From Ampullaceana balthica (Eukaryota; Mollusca; Gastropoda; Lymnaeidae): a DNA stretch of 64,000 nucleotides. The translations under genes and the position numbers were made by a program. Location: assembly GCA_944989445.1 (NCBI GenBank), contig CALYLW010000166.1, forward strand, positions 563,946 through 627,945, in the 5' to 3' direction. Under the pieces are notes generated by a model. That model was not told the origin of the DNA and ran no database searches. It was given only the letters and a program-made list of their open reading frames with translations. Below, piece after piece: positions 34,901-44,899 of this stretch (positions are counted from its first letter, which is position 1; every line of letters begins with the position of its first letter).

Positions 34901-37900
34901 TGCTGTCAGTGCTATTTATGGCAAGCTGAACAAACTGATGAGTCATCTTGCAGATAGTACAACAAACTATTGGAGGCATATAAAAAATTTAATTAAATTC
35001 TACCTCATTATAAAAACATTTTAGAAGTTTTATTTAGCCCAAAGACTATAAACTTATTATGCTGAGTTTTCTATGTTAATGTCTGCTAGGATATTCAGCA
35101 ATTGAAAGTGAAAACAAAGGATTATGAGAAATTTAGATTTCGTCACAAATAACAGCCCCCAAATTAACTACAATTTTCATAAATTCAATTGATTAACCAT
35201 ATCTACTTAAGACTAGATGTTTCTTTTTGTCTGCAGCAGTCTCTTAAGATGAAAACGTATTAAAGTTAAAGTAAAACTCACATTTAAAGTGAGCAGAAAA
35301 GTTTTTTAACATAAAATATAGCAATAAGAGTGAATCTCATATCAAATTTCTAATCTTCATTGCAGAACCAGCAATTTAGACAAATGAATTTTATTTCAGC
35401 ACCTATAAATATTTGCACTAAGTGCATGAATAAAAAAAATTTTTGCGGCGCCCCTTGAAATTCTCCTCGCCCCCCCACGAAGACAAACCTAAATCCGCCA
35501 CTGGGTAAGGTGTGTATTATATTGGCGATACTTTTTACAAAAATATTGCCAATCGGTGCGCATGATATTAAACATGTTTTACGACATAACTAAAATTCTG
35601 TATTTTTGGATTGTCTTGCGCTGCGTATTTATAATGAACATTCTTTTAGTTATGTCTCGTATATAAAGGATTTATAGTCTAAAAAAATTTTTTTTAACTT
35701 TTTTTTTCAGTCATGAAAGAATACCTTTCATTGTTCAGTGCCTACAACTCCATGTTATCAAACTTAAAGATGTTAAAACTGTATTCTAAATTATTTAAGC
35801 TCTATACTATTTTCATATGTGACTTCAGCCTACATATTTTGTTGTGAACAAGTTTTTGTGTTAAGTTAGGCCTGCAAGTGATAGTTGTTAAGTTAGGCCT
35901 GCGACGGCATAAACATATTATAATTTAAATCTCAAAAGAAATTCATGTATGGGTTGAGTCACCCTTCATTACATGTTACTGTGGGCCAATAATGAGATCA
36001 GTGATATAGGTTGGTCACCCTTCAGTACATGTTACTGTGGGCCAATATTGAGCCTATCACACCTGTGATCAGTGATATAGGTTGAGTCACCCTTCAGTAC
36101 ATGTTACTGTGGGCCAATATTGAGCCTATCACACCTGTGATCAGTGATATAGGTTGAGTCACCCTTCAGTACATGTTACTGTGGGCCAATAATTAGCCTA
36201 TCACACCTGTTATCAGTCATACAAAATTAACCAAACTTTTAAAAAAGAGCACTCCCCTGCATCCTATCTTAAGTTAAGCACACTGCCAGGGTTGTCGATA
36301 ATTTCCAAAACGCTCACACTGCCAACCTAGGCATTTTCTGATTTTTAGTCCAAAATGTGGTCTTTAACATGGTTGTAATTTTAAACATAAATTTAATATT
36401 TCCTGAGATTTTGCACCATATGTGAGGATCTATAACCTAATTGTGGTAGTAGAAAGAGGTGGGATGGGGGGATGGTGGGGGTCGAGTCTCATGCAGATTA
36501 GGTGGTATGTAAAAGATGGACAATTTTTATGGACATTCTTTGTTGAAATATGACAGGAACACATCTCTTGTCTTTTACTTTCAGCTCAAAAGGCATTGCT
36601 GGAGAAACAGCAGGAAGCAGAGAAAAAATTGCTAGACAACTTCAGACAGAAGGTTTGTGTTTAAAGTCACAGTACTGTGGCATTGACTGTGTTAGTAGCA
36701 CTTGCTGACTTAGATGGTCCTAAACATGCTTTCAAATCATTGTTTATATTGAATGATTTAGCTGTAATCTTTGTGGTCATAGCTTGACTTGATCAAATAG
36801 TTACCTATGGCCATTAATGCAAAGATTTTTTTTTACTATGATTATTTTAGATCCAAAAGAGAATCCATGAATTCATCAAAGATGGCAATTTGGAGAAACT
36901 GAAAATAGAGCCGATGGAGAAAGTTCAACGGGCCATTGTGTGAGTATTTGAGACATGTGTCCTAAGAACCTTTATGTGCCTACTGTTCCTTTACTGGACC
37001 TATCAATAAATTCTTGGTCACAGTCACTTTGTATTTCTTTCAGCGACACATCAAGGTTTGAACGACTGACTTATGATCTTTTTAATCTTTAAATACCCTG
37101 AAATTTTCTATGTTGTCATGAAAATGTCGTTACAATTTTAATGTAGATCTTGAGAAGGAACTGAGCAGGTGACAACATTAAACCGACTGCTATAGTGCTG
37201 CGACCAGTCTTTGCAGTGCTTAACAGAAGGAGTGGGACATGTAATTAATTTACCTTTTGTTGGTCAAATAACCAAAATAATGAGTGCGACCCAGGTATCC
37301 ATCATACACCTAGAGACATCACACCATTCTCAACTGACCAGCAACCAAAGAAATTGATGAGAAACAAACTGACCAAATGTTTCTGAAGTGGTCAGAGGGT
37401 GGCCAAAATATGGACATCCACCACTGCCGAATGACCTCCATCATCAACTCGTGCTGCCATTGTGCAACAGATTTTTGTGAACTCAATTCAAAGGGACACG
37501 AGTAACACTTGCAGGAGTGTGCGTACTGTGTCAGCCATTGTTTGAAAACACCACTTACTCAACTAGGGGATGTTATAAATAAAACACTTTTCAAATTCTC
37601 ATTTTTAAAAAAATACTTGAATAGCAGACTAGAAAAGGTACTTAACTCGATTCTTAATATAATTCATGATCTCTCGCACTGCACCAGTCCTGTAAATGTC
37701 ATTATTGTAAAAATTTCAATCCTCTTTGTGATCCCAGTTATGGAACAGAAAAATGATACAACTTTATTCACACATATTAGTATAAGAAAATTTGAGATAC
37801 CAAGAGATGTTGATGTGGTTGTTATAATTGAAATGTAATTTGTCTCCCCCTAGACATGATAGTGTTATAATTGAAATGTATTTTGTCTCCCCCTAGACAT

Positions 37901-40900
37901 GATGTTGCAGAGCTTGCGGGCCTGGCCTCATTTTCATTTGGCCTTGAAGAGGAAGACAGATACGTGATGTTATGGAAGAAGGTGTGTAACTATTCTATTG
38001 GATAGCTGCAGTTTTCTATGAGTAACATTTACATAAAGTCTATCATATGTATATTGTATAGGATTGACAATATTTTTAACCACATTGTTTTCAAATTTTT
38101 CTTTTTAAAAAAAATCAGATAAAGGTTTTTGCCGCCAACTTTGTTATGCATTGAATCATTTTTGTGGGATTTTATTTTAAATAGATTATTTTTTGTTCAG
38201 GAATTTGCCCCAACAGATGACGAGTTGCTGGCCTACAGGAAAGGGGAGGAATGGGACCCAGAGAAAGCCAAAGAGCTCTTGATACAGAAGGTAGTTAATG
38301 TCATAATGTGTGGCATGTGCTGGTCCATTTGACAAAAAAAAACCCAGACAAAAATACAAATTATTATGAGTTTCTGAAATGTATAAGATAAGTCAGCAGG
38401 AGTTTACCCCGGGCCTTATAAAAAAAAGTGTTGATCCATCACTGTCAAACAGTCTCAAGTAGAACACCTCACAAATTAAAGAAAGAGTATTTTATTTACA
38501 TTTTTTACCCTAAAGTACTTAAATAGTCACAAATTAACTAGTTACAACATATTATTATGCACCAAACTATCTTGGATGATTTTCAAAGTATTCTACAATA
38601 AGTCAGTGATAAGTTTCTTTATATGGTCATAAATGTACCTGCTATTTGAAATACACTTACTGAAAATTACACTGTGAGGGCACATCAAAAATGAATTTTA
38701 CTTGTTAATCTCTACTGACCTGCTGGTGCTGATGTGTTGTTGCGTGGTGCCGATGTGTTGTTGCGTGGTGCCGATGTGTTGTTACGTGGTGCCGATGTTT
38801 TGTTGCGTGGTGCCGATGTGTTGTTGCGTGGTGCCGATGTGTTGTTGCGTGGTGCCGATGTGTTTTTGCGTGGTGCCGATGTGTTTTTACCTGGTGCCGA
38901 TGTGTTTTTTACCTGGTGCCGATGTGTTGTTACGTGGGGCTGATGTGTTTTTACATGGTGCTGATGTGTTGTTACATCGTGTTGATGTGTTGTTATATCG
39001 TGCTGATGTGTTGTTATATCATGCTGATGTGTTGTTATATCGTGCTGATGTGTTGTTATATCATGCTGATGTGTTGTTATATCATGCTGATGTGTTGTTA
39101 TATCATGCTGATGTGTTGTTATATCATGCTGATGTGTTGTTATATTGTGCTGATGTGTTGTTATATCGTGCTGTGTTGTTATATCATGCTGATGTGTTGT
39201 TATATCATGCTGATGTGTTGTTATATCATGCTGATGTGTTGTTATATCGTGCTGATGTGTTGTTACGTGGTGCTGATGTGTTGTTATATCGTGCTGATGT
39301 GTTGTTATATCATGCTGATGTGTTGTTATATCATGTTGATGTGTTGTTATATCGTGCTGATGTGTTGTTATATCATGTTGATGTGTTGTTATATCATGCT
39401 GATGTGTTGTTATATCATGCTGATGTGTTGTTATATCATGCTGATGTGTTGTTATATCGTGCTGATGTGTTGTTACGTGGTGCTGATGTGTTGTTATATC
39501 GTGCTGATGTGTTGTTATATCATGCTGATGTGTTGTTATATCATGTTGATGTGTTGTTATATCATGTTGATGTGTTGTTATATCATGCTGATGTGTTGTT
39601 ATATCGTGCTGATGTGTTGTTATATCATGCTGATGTGTTGTTATATCATGCTGATGTGTTGTTATATCATGCTGATGTGTTGTTATATCATGCTGATGTG
39701 TTGTTATATCATGCTGATGTGTTGTTATATCATGCTGATGTGTTGTTATATCGTGCTGATGTGTTGTTATATCGTGCTGATGTGTTGTTATATCATGTTG
39801 ATGTGTTGTTATATCATGTTGATGTGTTGTTATATCATGCTGATGTGTTGTTATATCATGCTGATGTGTTGTTATATCATGCTGATGTGTTGTTATATCG
39901 TGCTGATGTGTTGTTATATCGTGCTGATGTGTTGTTATATCATGCTGATGTGTTGTTATATCATGTTGATGTGTTGTTATATCATGTTGATGTGTTGTTA
40001 TATCATGCTGATGTGTTGTTATATCGTGCTGATGTGTTGTTATATCATGCTGATGTGTTGTTATATCATGCTGATGTGTTGTTATATCATGCTGATGTGT
40101 TGTTATATCATGCTGATGTGTTGTTATATCGTGCTGATGTGTTGTTACGTGGTGCTGATGTGTTGTTATATCGTGCTGATGTGTTGTTATATCATGCTGA
40201 TGTGTTGTTATATCATGTTGATGTGTTGTTATATCGTGCTGATGTGTTGTTATATCATGCTGATGTGTTGTTATATCATGCTGATGTGTTGTTATATCAT
40301 GCTGATGTGTTGTTATATCGTGCTGATGTGTTGTTACGTGGTGCTGATGTGTAGTTATATCGTGCTGATGTGTTGTTATATCATGCTGATGTGTTGTTAT
40401 ATCATGTTGATGTGTTGTTATATCGTGCTGATGTGTTGTTATATCATGTTGATGTGTTGTTATATCATGCTGATGTGTTGTTATATCATGCTGATGTGTT
40501 GTTATATCGTGCTGATGTGTTGTTACGTGGTGCTGATGTGTTGTTATATTGTGCTGATGTGTTGTTATATCATGCTGATGTGTTGTTATATCATGTTGAT
40601 GTGTTGTTATATTGTGCTGATGTGTTGTTATATCATGCTGATGTGTTGTTATATCATGCTGATGTGTTGTTATATCTTGCTGTGTTCCAGGAACGGGAGG
40701 AAGCCCAAGAGAAAGACAGGAAGTCAGATCCCACCAAAGACGTCCCCGCCTCCAACTACAGAGACAAGTACAAGCACCTGATTGGTGACGAGGCCGCCAA
40801 AGAAGCTGCCAGAGGTCTCGTCTCCAACACCTCTTACGGTTTTGGTGAGTCTGTCAGTCACACTGGTGGATTTAGACCAATCGATGGCATTTGTTGTGAT

Positions 40901-42208
40901 TGATGTAAATAACCACCTAGTCAGTTGATTATGGCAAAAGTTGTAGATCAAATATCTGGACAATACCCATATAGAAATATTTGATGTGTAATTGTGGAGA
41001 GAAGGTCCCATCAAAACAACACTATGTTGAGACTTGTGGGGAAGTGTGTCTGGTAAGTTTTGTCTTGAATACAGTCTGCTATAACAGAAACATTTGACGT
41101 GATCCATGGTTTGTTTGGTGGCTCTCAATGCTACTTTCAATTCTTGCCTCAAAGTGTTTCTTGGCCAACTCTTTTCCCCTTTCCCTGGGGGTTCCATTTC
41201 AGGGTTTGCCTTCTTGTATTGGAGGCAGGTTTTCTTAGCGTGTGGCCAATCCATCTCCACTGCTTCCGTAGAATCTCTTCCTCAATTGGCTTCTGCCTTG
41301 ACGGCTGCCACACTTCCAAGTCGCTGATTTCGTCTGGTCAGTGAATCCTGAGCATCCTTCTAAGGCTATTGTTAGTAAAGGACTGCACATCATTGTCACA
41401 AAAATGTTTGTCCATTTCTCGCCCTTGCTTTAAAAAACTCCACATAAACGAAAAGACAAAGTTTGATGCAAGTCCAGATGTCCAGTCAGACATATGTTGG
41501 CTACTGTCCACTGTGTACGTTGTTGATATTACCTCATTGAACCTAACTCAGAGCTATTACAATTGTGGCATTGTTAACTCCCTTAGACAAACACCAAACA
41601 ACTCCTCAGGTTATAAAATCATAAATGGCCTTTTTGTAACCTTTTCAAGTAGAAGAGTAAAAGTTTGACACCATGATAACACTAGTGGAACATTCCCATC
41701 AATGTATTTTCTGGTGAAAGTTTTTTAACCAATTCCCTTGGCTGACTGCGTTGATATGTGAATATGTGTTATCTCTCTAATTAATGCCTGCAACTACCGT
41801 ATTTTTCGTCGTATAAGACGCCCCGAATAAAGGACGCACCCAATTTTAAAGGAGGGAAATCTAGAAGAAAAAAATATTCTGAACCAGATACAATCTATTC
41901 GTCGTATAAGACGCACAAAATCAAATTTTTGGGGGAGAAAAGGTGTGTCTAATACGGCAAAAAATACGGTATATCATCCCACTGTTGGTCATTGACTGAC
42001 TCTTGTCCCCCCAGTGCCCAGCAAGAACAAGCAGGACTCCAGGACCATCGAGCAGGTTTTGGCCGACACCCGTGCCAAGAAGAGAAGAAAAATGGAGGGC
42101 ACATCTCCAGACTCTTCCAGCAGCGCCTCCCCTGCCGTGCATGCCACCTACTCTTCCACACAACCCGACACTTCCGCCGACACCTCACAGTCTCCAGATT
42201 CTGCCTGA
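28898..42208 (+). CDS. SPAG7: SPAG7 homologue, R3H-domain nuclear protein, seven exons
   Basis: Exons 28898-28979, 36585-36652, 36851-36939, 37897-37981, 38201-38290, 40691-40844 and 42015-42208 join in frame into 253 codons plus TGA; all introns are GT-AG. The start [17 protein letters not shown] matches vertebrate SPAG7, and the ATG sits in ACAAAATGG. An R3H single-stranded nucleic-acid-binding domain spans about residues 50-110, with R77-x3-H81. EFAPTDDEL and the [12 protein letters not shown] stretch follow, then [13 protein letters not shown], and a basic nuclear-localisation-like run RAKKRRK at 209-215. Human SPAG7 is slightly shorter; this one has an extra Ser/Thr-rich tail (about 217-253). 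The molecular role of SPAG7 is poorly defined. Total intron length is over 12 kb, mostly transposons and minisatellites. Confidence 0.96.
30001..30420 (+). pseudogene. 3' fragment of a non-LTR retrotransposon in SPAG7 intron 1
   Basis: Interrupted translation shows [38 protein letters not shown] and [10 protein letters not shown], then a W.Q...[13 protein letters not shown] pattern. This is the LINE ORF2 C-terminus type also seen at 6930 and 41098. It ends in (ATG/ATA)n. 5'-truncated and full of stops. Confidence 0.7.
31324..31400 (+). repeat. Degenerate tRNA-like stretch
   Basis: Contains GTGCGCTCGCCTCA and GCTGAGGGGCG, which pair as an anticodon-arm-like hairpin, preceded by a box-A-like TAGCGAATAGTG. 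The box B position (GGCATCTAGCC) is poor. Probably a decayed tRNA-derived SINE head rather than a tRNA gene. Confidence 0.3.
31861..32032. mobile_element. hAT-type MITE nested in the hAT at 30926
   Basis: Termini CAGGGCCGTCTTAAC and TAAAGACGGCTCTG are inverted partners. Perfect 8-bp duplications GTTGTATG lie at 31853-31860 and 32033-32040. 172 bp, with no coding capacity. Confidence 0.92.
32041..33103 (+). pseudogene. hAT transposase remnant (ZMYM/TTF-type)
   Basis: Plus-strand pieces: [19 protein letters not shown] (normally followed by W/R residues of the hAT core), a middle domain (about 32295-32687) with [20 protein letters not shown], and a well-kept C-terminal dimerisation region (about 32834-33103) with [26 protein letters not shown] and [11 protein letters not shown]. 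Frame breaks separate the pieces and the catalytic N-terminal half is not recognisable, so it is dead. Confidence 0.85.
33781..33862 (+). repeat. tRNA-derived SINE head or tRNA pseudogene
   Basis: Box A TAGCCTAGTTGG (33788-33799) fits the pol III consensus TRGCNNAGYNGG exactly. Box B GGTTCAATTTT (33841-33851) fits the first half of GGTTCGANTCC. Box spacing of about 42 bases is tRNA-like. The acceptor stem is not convincing. Confidence 0.4.
34014..34447. repeat. Foldback element, ~140-bp inverted arms
   Basis: Left arm about 34014-34155 and right arm about 34308-34447 are near-perfect reverse complements (AAAGTGCACTAAAAAGAAG against CTTCTTTTTAGTGCACTTT; CCGTGAACCTATCGCTTGC against GCAAGCGATAGGTTCACGG). 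The loop is about 150 bases. It lies inside the hAT at 30926. Confidence 0.9.
35950..36222. repeat. 72-bp tandem repeat in SPAG7 intron 1
   Basis: Nearly four copies of a 72-bp unit containing TTGAGTCACCCTTCAGTAC and GTTACTGTGGGCCAATA. The first copy is shorter and more diverged. Confidence 0.9.
36585..36652 (+). CDS. SPAG7: SPAG7 exon 2
   Basis: Acceptor TTACTTTCAG, donor GTTTGT; 68 bases ending in phase 0. Encodes the coiled-coil-like [20 protein letters not shown]. Confidence 0.93.
36851..36939 (+). CDS. SPAG7: SPAG7 exon 3, first half of R3H domain
   Basis: Acceptor GATTATTTTAG, donor GTGAGT; 89 bases ending with two bases of a Val codon. Encodes [20 protein letters not shown] and the Arg of the R-x3-H motif. 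Confidence 0.93.
37821..37903 (+). repeat. Tandem duplication of the SPAG7 exon 4 splice acceptor
   Basis: A 40-base segment ending TCTCCCCCTAGACATGAT occurs at 37821-37860 and again at 37864-37903 with one mismatch (period 43). It carries the polypyrimidine tract, the AG and the first seven exon bases, so two acceptors exist (AG at 37852-37853 and 37895-37896). Confidence 0.95.
37897..37981 (+). CDS. SPAG7: SPAG7 exon 4, second half of R3H domain
   Basis: The downstream of two duplicated acceptors (AG at 37895-37896) is the one that keeps the frame. It encodes the His of the R-x3-H motif, then [20 protein letters not shown] and YVMLWKK. Donor GTGTGT. Use of the upstream acceptor would add 43 bases and an in-frame TAG. 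Confidence 0.93.
38201..38290 (+). CDS. SPAG7: SPAG7 exon 5
   Basis: Acceptor TTTTGTTCAG, donor GTAGTT; 90 bases, phase 0 at both ends. Encodes [20 protein letters not shown] and the following [10 protein letters not shown]. Confidence 0.94.
38722..40686. repeat. 21-bp minisatellite filling SPAG7 intron 5
   Basis: About 93 units of 21 bp with core TGATGTGTTGTTATATCATG. The left end uses a different version (GTTGCGTGGTGCC) that grades into the ATATC version. Unit types recur in a higher-order order of about ten units, the CGTGG type returning near 39270, 39474, 40145, 40333 and 40522. One unit near 39167 lacks three bases. The last partial unit forms the exon 6 acceptor. The 21-base period keeps two forward frames open for 550-620 codons without implying a gene. 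Confidence 0.97.
40691..40844 (+). CDS. SPAG7: SPAG7 exon 6
   Basis: Acceptor TGCTGTGTTCCAG is the edge of the minisatellite; donor GTGAGT. 154 bases. Encodes [19 protein letters not shown], then the conserved [20 protein letters not shown] and the TSYGF motif. Confidence 0.94.
41098..41400 (-). pseudogene. 3' fragment of a non-LTR retrotransposon in SPAG7 intron 6
   Basis: The minus-strand translation, over frame changes, shows [20 protein letters not shown] (a shifted W.GH.LRK...-type segment) and [18 protein letters not shown]. It parallels the fragments at 6930 and 30001. Dead and 5'-truncated. Confidence 0.55.
41797..41969. mobile_element. MITE with TA target duplication in SPAG7 intron 6
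   Basis: Termini CCGTATTTTTCGTCGTATAA and (reverse complement of the right end) CCGTATTTTTTGCCGTATTA. TA flanks both ends. An internal copy of TCGTCGTATAAGACGC lies near 41900. 173 bp, non-coding. The superfamily is not certain; TA duplication is usual for Tc1/mariner-type elements. Confidence 0.75.
42015..42208 (+). CDS. SPAG7: SPAG7 exon 7 and stop
   Basis: Acceptor GTCCCCCCAG; stop TGA at 42206-42208. Encodes [20 protein letters not shown], the basic AKKRRK run, and a Ser/Thr/Pro-rich tail not present in human SPAG7. Confidence 0.94.
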
Positions 42209-42581
42209 TGTCCTGTCCAGATGTAGCTCCACAGCCAGTGGTCTCATTGGACACTCAACTATTTATTGATCTAGAACACGCTGCCTTATCCAAGTCCAAA
42301 ACCAAAGCCAGTTTTTAGGTTTTTTAAATTTTATTTTTTTCCAACATGGACAATATCGTTTTGCACATCTGCGAATTCAAGGACTGAAGATGAGATGTGA
42401 GCTGTTTCTCATCACTATAGTGGTAAGTGCCTCTTCCTGTTGTAGTGTGGTGACACTTGAGGTCACGAGTCTTGTTTTTTTCTTACAACTAGCTAGTGAT
42501 GAATTTCAGCTGTATTACAGGGATGTGAACTTGAGTGATTGAGCACACAGTTGAATGAGTGAGAACCCCTGTTAAACATCT

Positions 42582-42773
42582 TCATTGTAAATGTGGATGT
42601 CACCCAGACTCACAATATTCATTGTAAATGTGGATGTCACCCAGACTCACAATATTTACTGTAAATGTGGATGTCACCCAGACTCACAATATTTATTGTA
42701 AATGTGGATGTCACCCAGACTCACAATATTTATTGTAAATGTGGATGTCACCCAGACTCACAATATTTACTGT
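42582..42773. repeat. 37-bp tandem repeat in SPAG7 3'UTR
   Basis: About five copies of a 37-bp unit with core GTGGATGTCACCCAGACTCA, nearly identical to each other. Confidence 0.95.
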
Positions 42774-43197
42774 CCAAATTGTTCTTTCAAATGTAGAGTC
42801 TTTGATTCCAACTTATTTATGATTTATTTGATGTCAGTTCCCAGTTTGTACTCCACTGATTATTGCCCATGTCTGGTTGTTTGACCGACTTGACTTGGCT
42901 TATGTCCCTTATCAGACATGTTACAGTGTACATGAGCTTGACCCCTCAATGCACCCCGTTTTTATATATATACGGGGTATATGACTTCAACCAAGGATGT
43001 CTGTTAAAATGTTGATAGTAATCTCATGTCTGCTAGAATTGTGAAAGAATGTGTGGAAGGGTTGGTCCGTGTCCACCTGTGTTAGTTTATAATCTGGAGC
43101 CGAAAGAGTGGATATAAGAATGCAGGAAATGGTGTCTGTATCAAAGTGGTTAAAAAGATGCCGGACAATGGTCCTGATGTTTTCAACTTATGATTTT

Positions 43198-43203
43198 AAT
43201 AAA
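43198..43203 (+). terminator. SPAG7 poly(A) signal
   Basis: AATAAA, followed 20-40 bases later by the GT/T-rich stretch CATTGTTTCTTGTGTTT, which fits a downstream cleavage element. Confidence 0.7.
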
Positions 43204-43557
43204 GAAATAATGTTAAAATGTATCCATTGTTTCTTGTGTTTATAAAACTTATAATAAAAAAGGGAGGTAACCCTAGAAAAACCAGAAAGACTCAGAAGTG
43301 AAAGTTGTAAGGGAAGTAAGTTACGGCCGTGTATAATAGCAGACTCATTGAACAAATGCCTCAGGGCGTCGAAATAAAATAGTGACTGCATTCATTGCAA
43401 TCCTTCCGACATGTTCACTAGATACAAAGGCTGCATAATATAAAATATACACACAATTGGTGGCTGTAACAGGTTAAATGTTTTACAATCGGTAAAGTTA
43501 CGTTATTAGGTTATGATCATATGAGACAAGCCTTGACAGGACAAATTATTTTTGTAA

Positions 43558-43843
43558 CTAGTGTATTACCCGTCAAAAATGACGGACGTTTTTTAAATAT
43601 ATATATTTAAGCTGAATTCTATTTATTTTGAAAAAAATACACATCAGAATAAAAAATAATGTAATACAGAACTTTCAGTTATTTTATTCATTTATTTTCA
43701 TATTGAACAATTTTATGCGGAACGTTCGAACAGAGTTATTTTTGGTGCAGTAATTTGGTGCGCTGCTTTCTAAAATTAGTAGCGTCACAGACAGACAGAC
43801 GGGACTGACAGACGTGACATACATTGCAAATTATGTACATTGA
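43558..43843 (-). mobile_element. Helitron-like non-autonomous element, copy 4
   Basis: Minus strand: starts TCAATGTACATAATTTGC after an A; ends with the CCGTCA/TGACGG hairpin, then GTAATACACTAG before a T. Internal segments TTATGCGGAACGTTCG and GGTGCAGTAATTTGGTGC are shared with the other copies. Confidence 0.7.
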
Positions 43844-44899
43844 TGATTGATAATGCGTCACTGATCTAGAGAAGTTGGAGCAAATGCAAAATATTGTACA
43901 AGAAATACATCAAATGTGCAAAGATTTGGCAGAGGACTGTAGACGATGTATGCTAAAATGTCAACACGTACATTGTCTACAAGCAGTGGCATAGCTTGAG
44001 TGGGGCGGTCCGCCCCGGGCGGCACACATTTAGGGGCGGCATTAGTGGGCGCATTTGAAAAGTGCAACCTATTCCGACAACCACCCTTTTTTTTTAAAGA
44101 GGGAAAACCAAGGTGAAACAAAAATATTCGTAATTTCTATTCTTAATTAACCGATTTCCACATTTGTTTGATTACATAGTGGATGTTATAACTAACGCAA
44201 AACCGTTCAAAAATTTAAAATCACTCAAAAAAGGTATTGATTTCTTTGGAAAATTAAGCGGTATACGGTACGACCAGATGACGCTTTTATAAGAAAACTA
44301 CACATAAAAAACACATCCCCGCTGGGCCCAATAATGTGCTATTAATATCGCCACGATGGTTTTTGATTGGAATTTCAACATTTGCAGAATGATGCGCGAA
44401 CAAGTACCAACAATTCATGGTGGTTCAAATATTGTGTTTAACTTGCAAGTAGTAATTGATATAAAATATTGGTAATTTATATTACTGTTTGAGTTTTCAG
44501 AAAATTATTGTAAGGTACGTTATTAAAAATTAAGTTTATTTTGTTTTTTATTGCATTGAAATAGCACACATTATTTGTGTTTTTCATTAAAATACGGTTA
44601 TTCATTAAAAATGTTACACCTATCCAATTAAAGTAATGGGTAAATAATTTGAATTCGTCTATTTTATGGAAAATAATTAAGATTTAAGGAAAGAACACGA
44701 AAATATTCAAATGTCTCCGTTAATAAACACCACAATAGGCATAAATTAATTAGAAAAAGACATACTTTAAAATTTCAAGCGTCCTGGAAAATTTGACATC
44801 TGAAGAAGTAACTAGTAAAACGAGATAAGATGCTTAAATTTTACTCAATTATATTCAATCTTTTTATTTTCTATGTTATCTCAATTTATGGGAACCCGT

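Larger units (their letters stand above)
30926..35503 (+). mobile_element. hAT transposon (4.6 kb) in SPAG7 intron 1
   Basis: Termini CAGTGGCGGATTTAG and CTAAATCCGCCACTG are perfect inverted repeats over 15 bases. Perfect 8-bp duplications GGTAAGGT lie at 30918-30925 and 35504-35511. It carries a nested 172-bp hAT MITE, a family-2 fragment near 33530-33620, tRNA-like stretches and a large foldback. Transposase remnant on the plus strand. Confidence 0.95.
30636..35700 (+). repeat. Interspersed repeat family 2, copy split by a 4.6-kb hAT
   Basis: Left part 30636-30925 (AATCCTTTATATTAACTCG, CTGAAATTTTGCAGGC, TTCAGATCGATCGAATG), right part 35504-35700 (GTGCGCATGATATTAAAC, TATAAAGGATTTATAGTC). 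The two halves join cleanly at the target-site duplication of the hAT at 30926. Confidence 0.65.
42209..43225 (+). other. SPAG7 3'UTR
   Basis: Follows the stop codon and ends just after AATAAA at 43198-43203. It contains a 37-bp tandem repeat. The 3' end is inferred from the signal and the GT-rich sequence after it. Confidence 0.65.

Noticed and set aside
38722..40686. CRISPR array
   Set aside because: The window is eukaryotic; units are contiguous without unique spacers.
38702..40903. Open frames of 550 to 621 codons (LLYHADV / MCCYIML repeats)
   Set aside because: They lie over the 21-bp minisatellite in SPAG7 intron 5; a period divisible by three keeps frames open. Retention of the intron after exon 5 meets a stop within about 14 codons.
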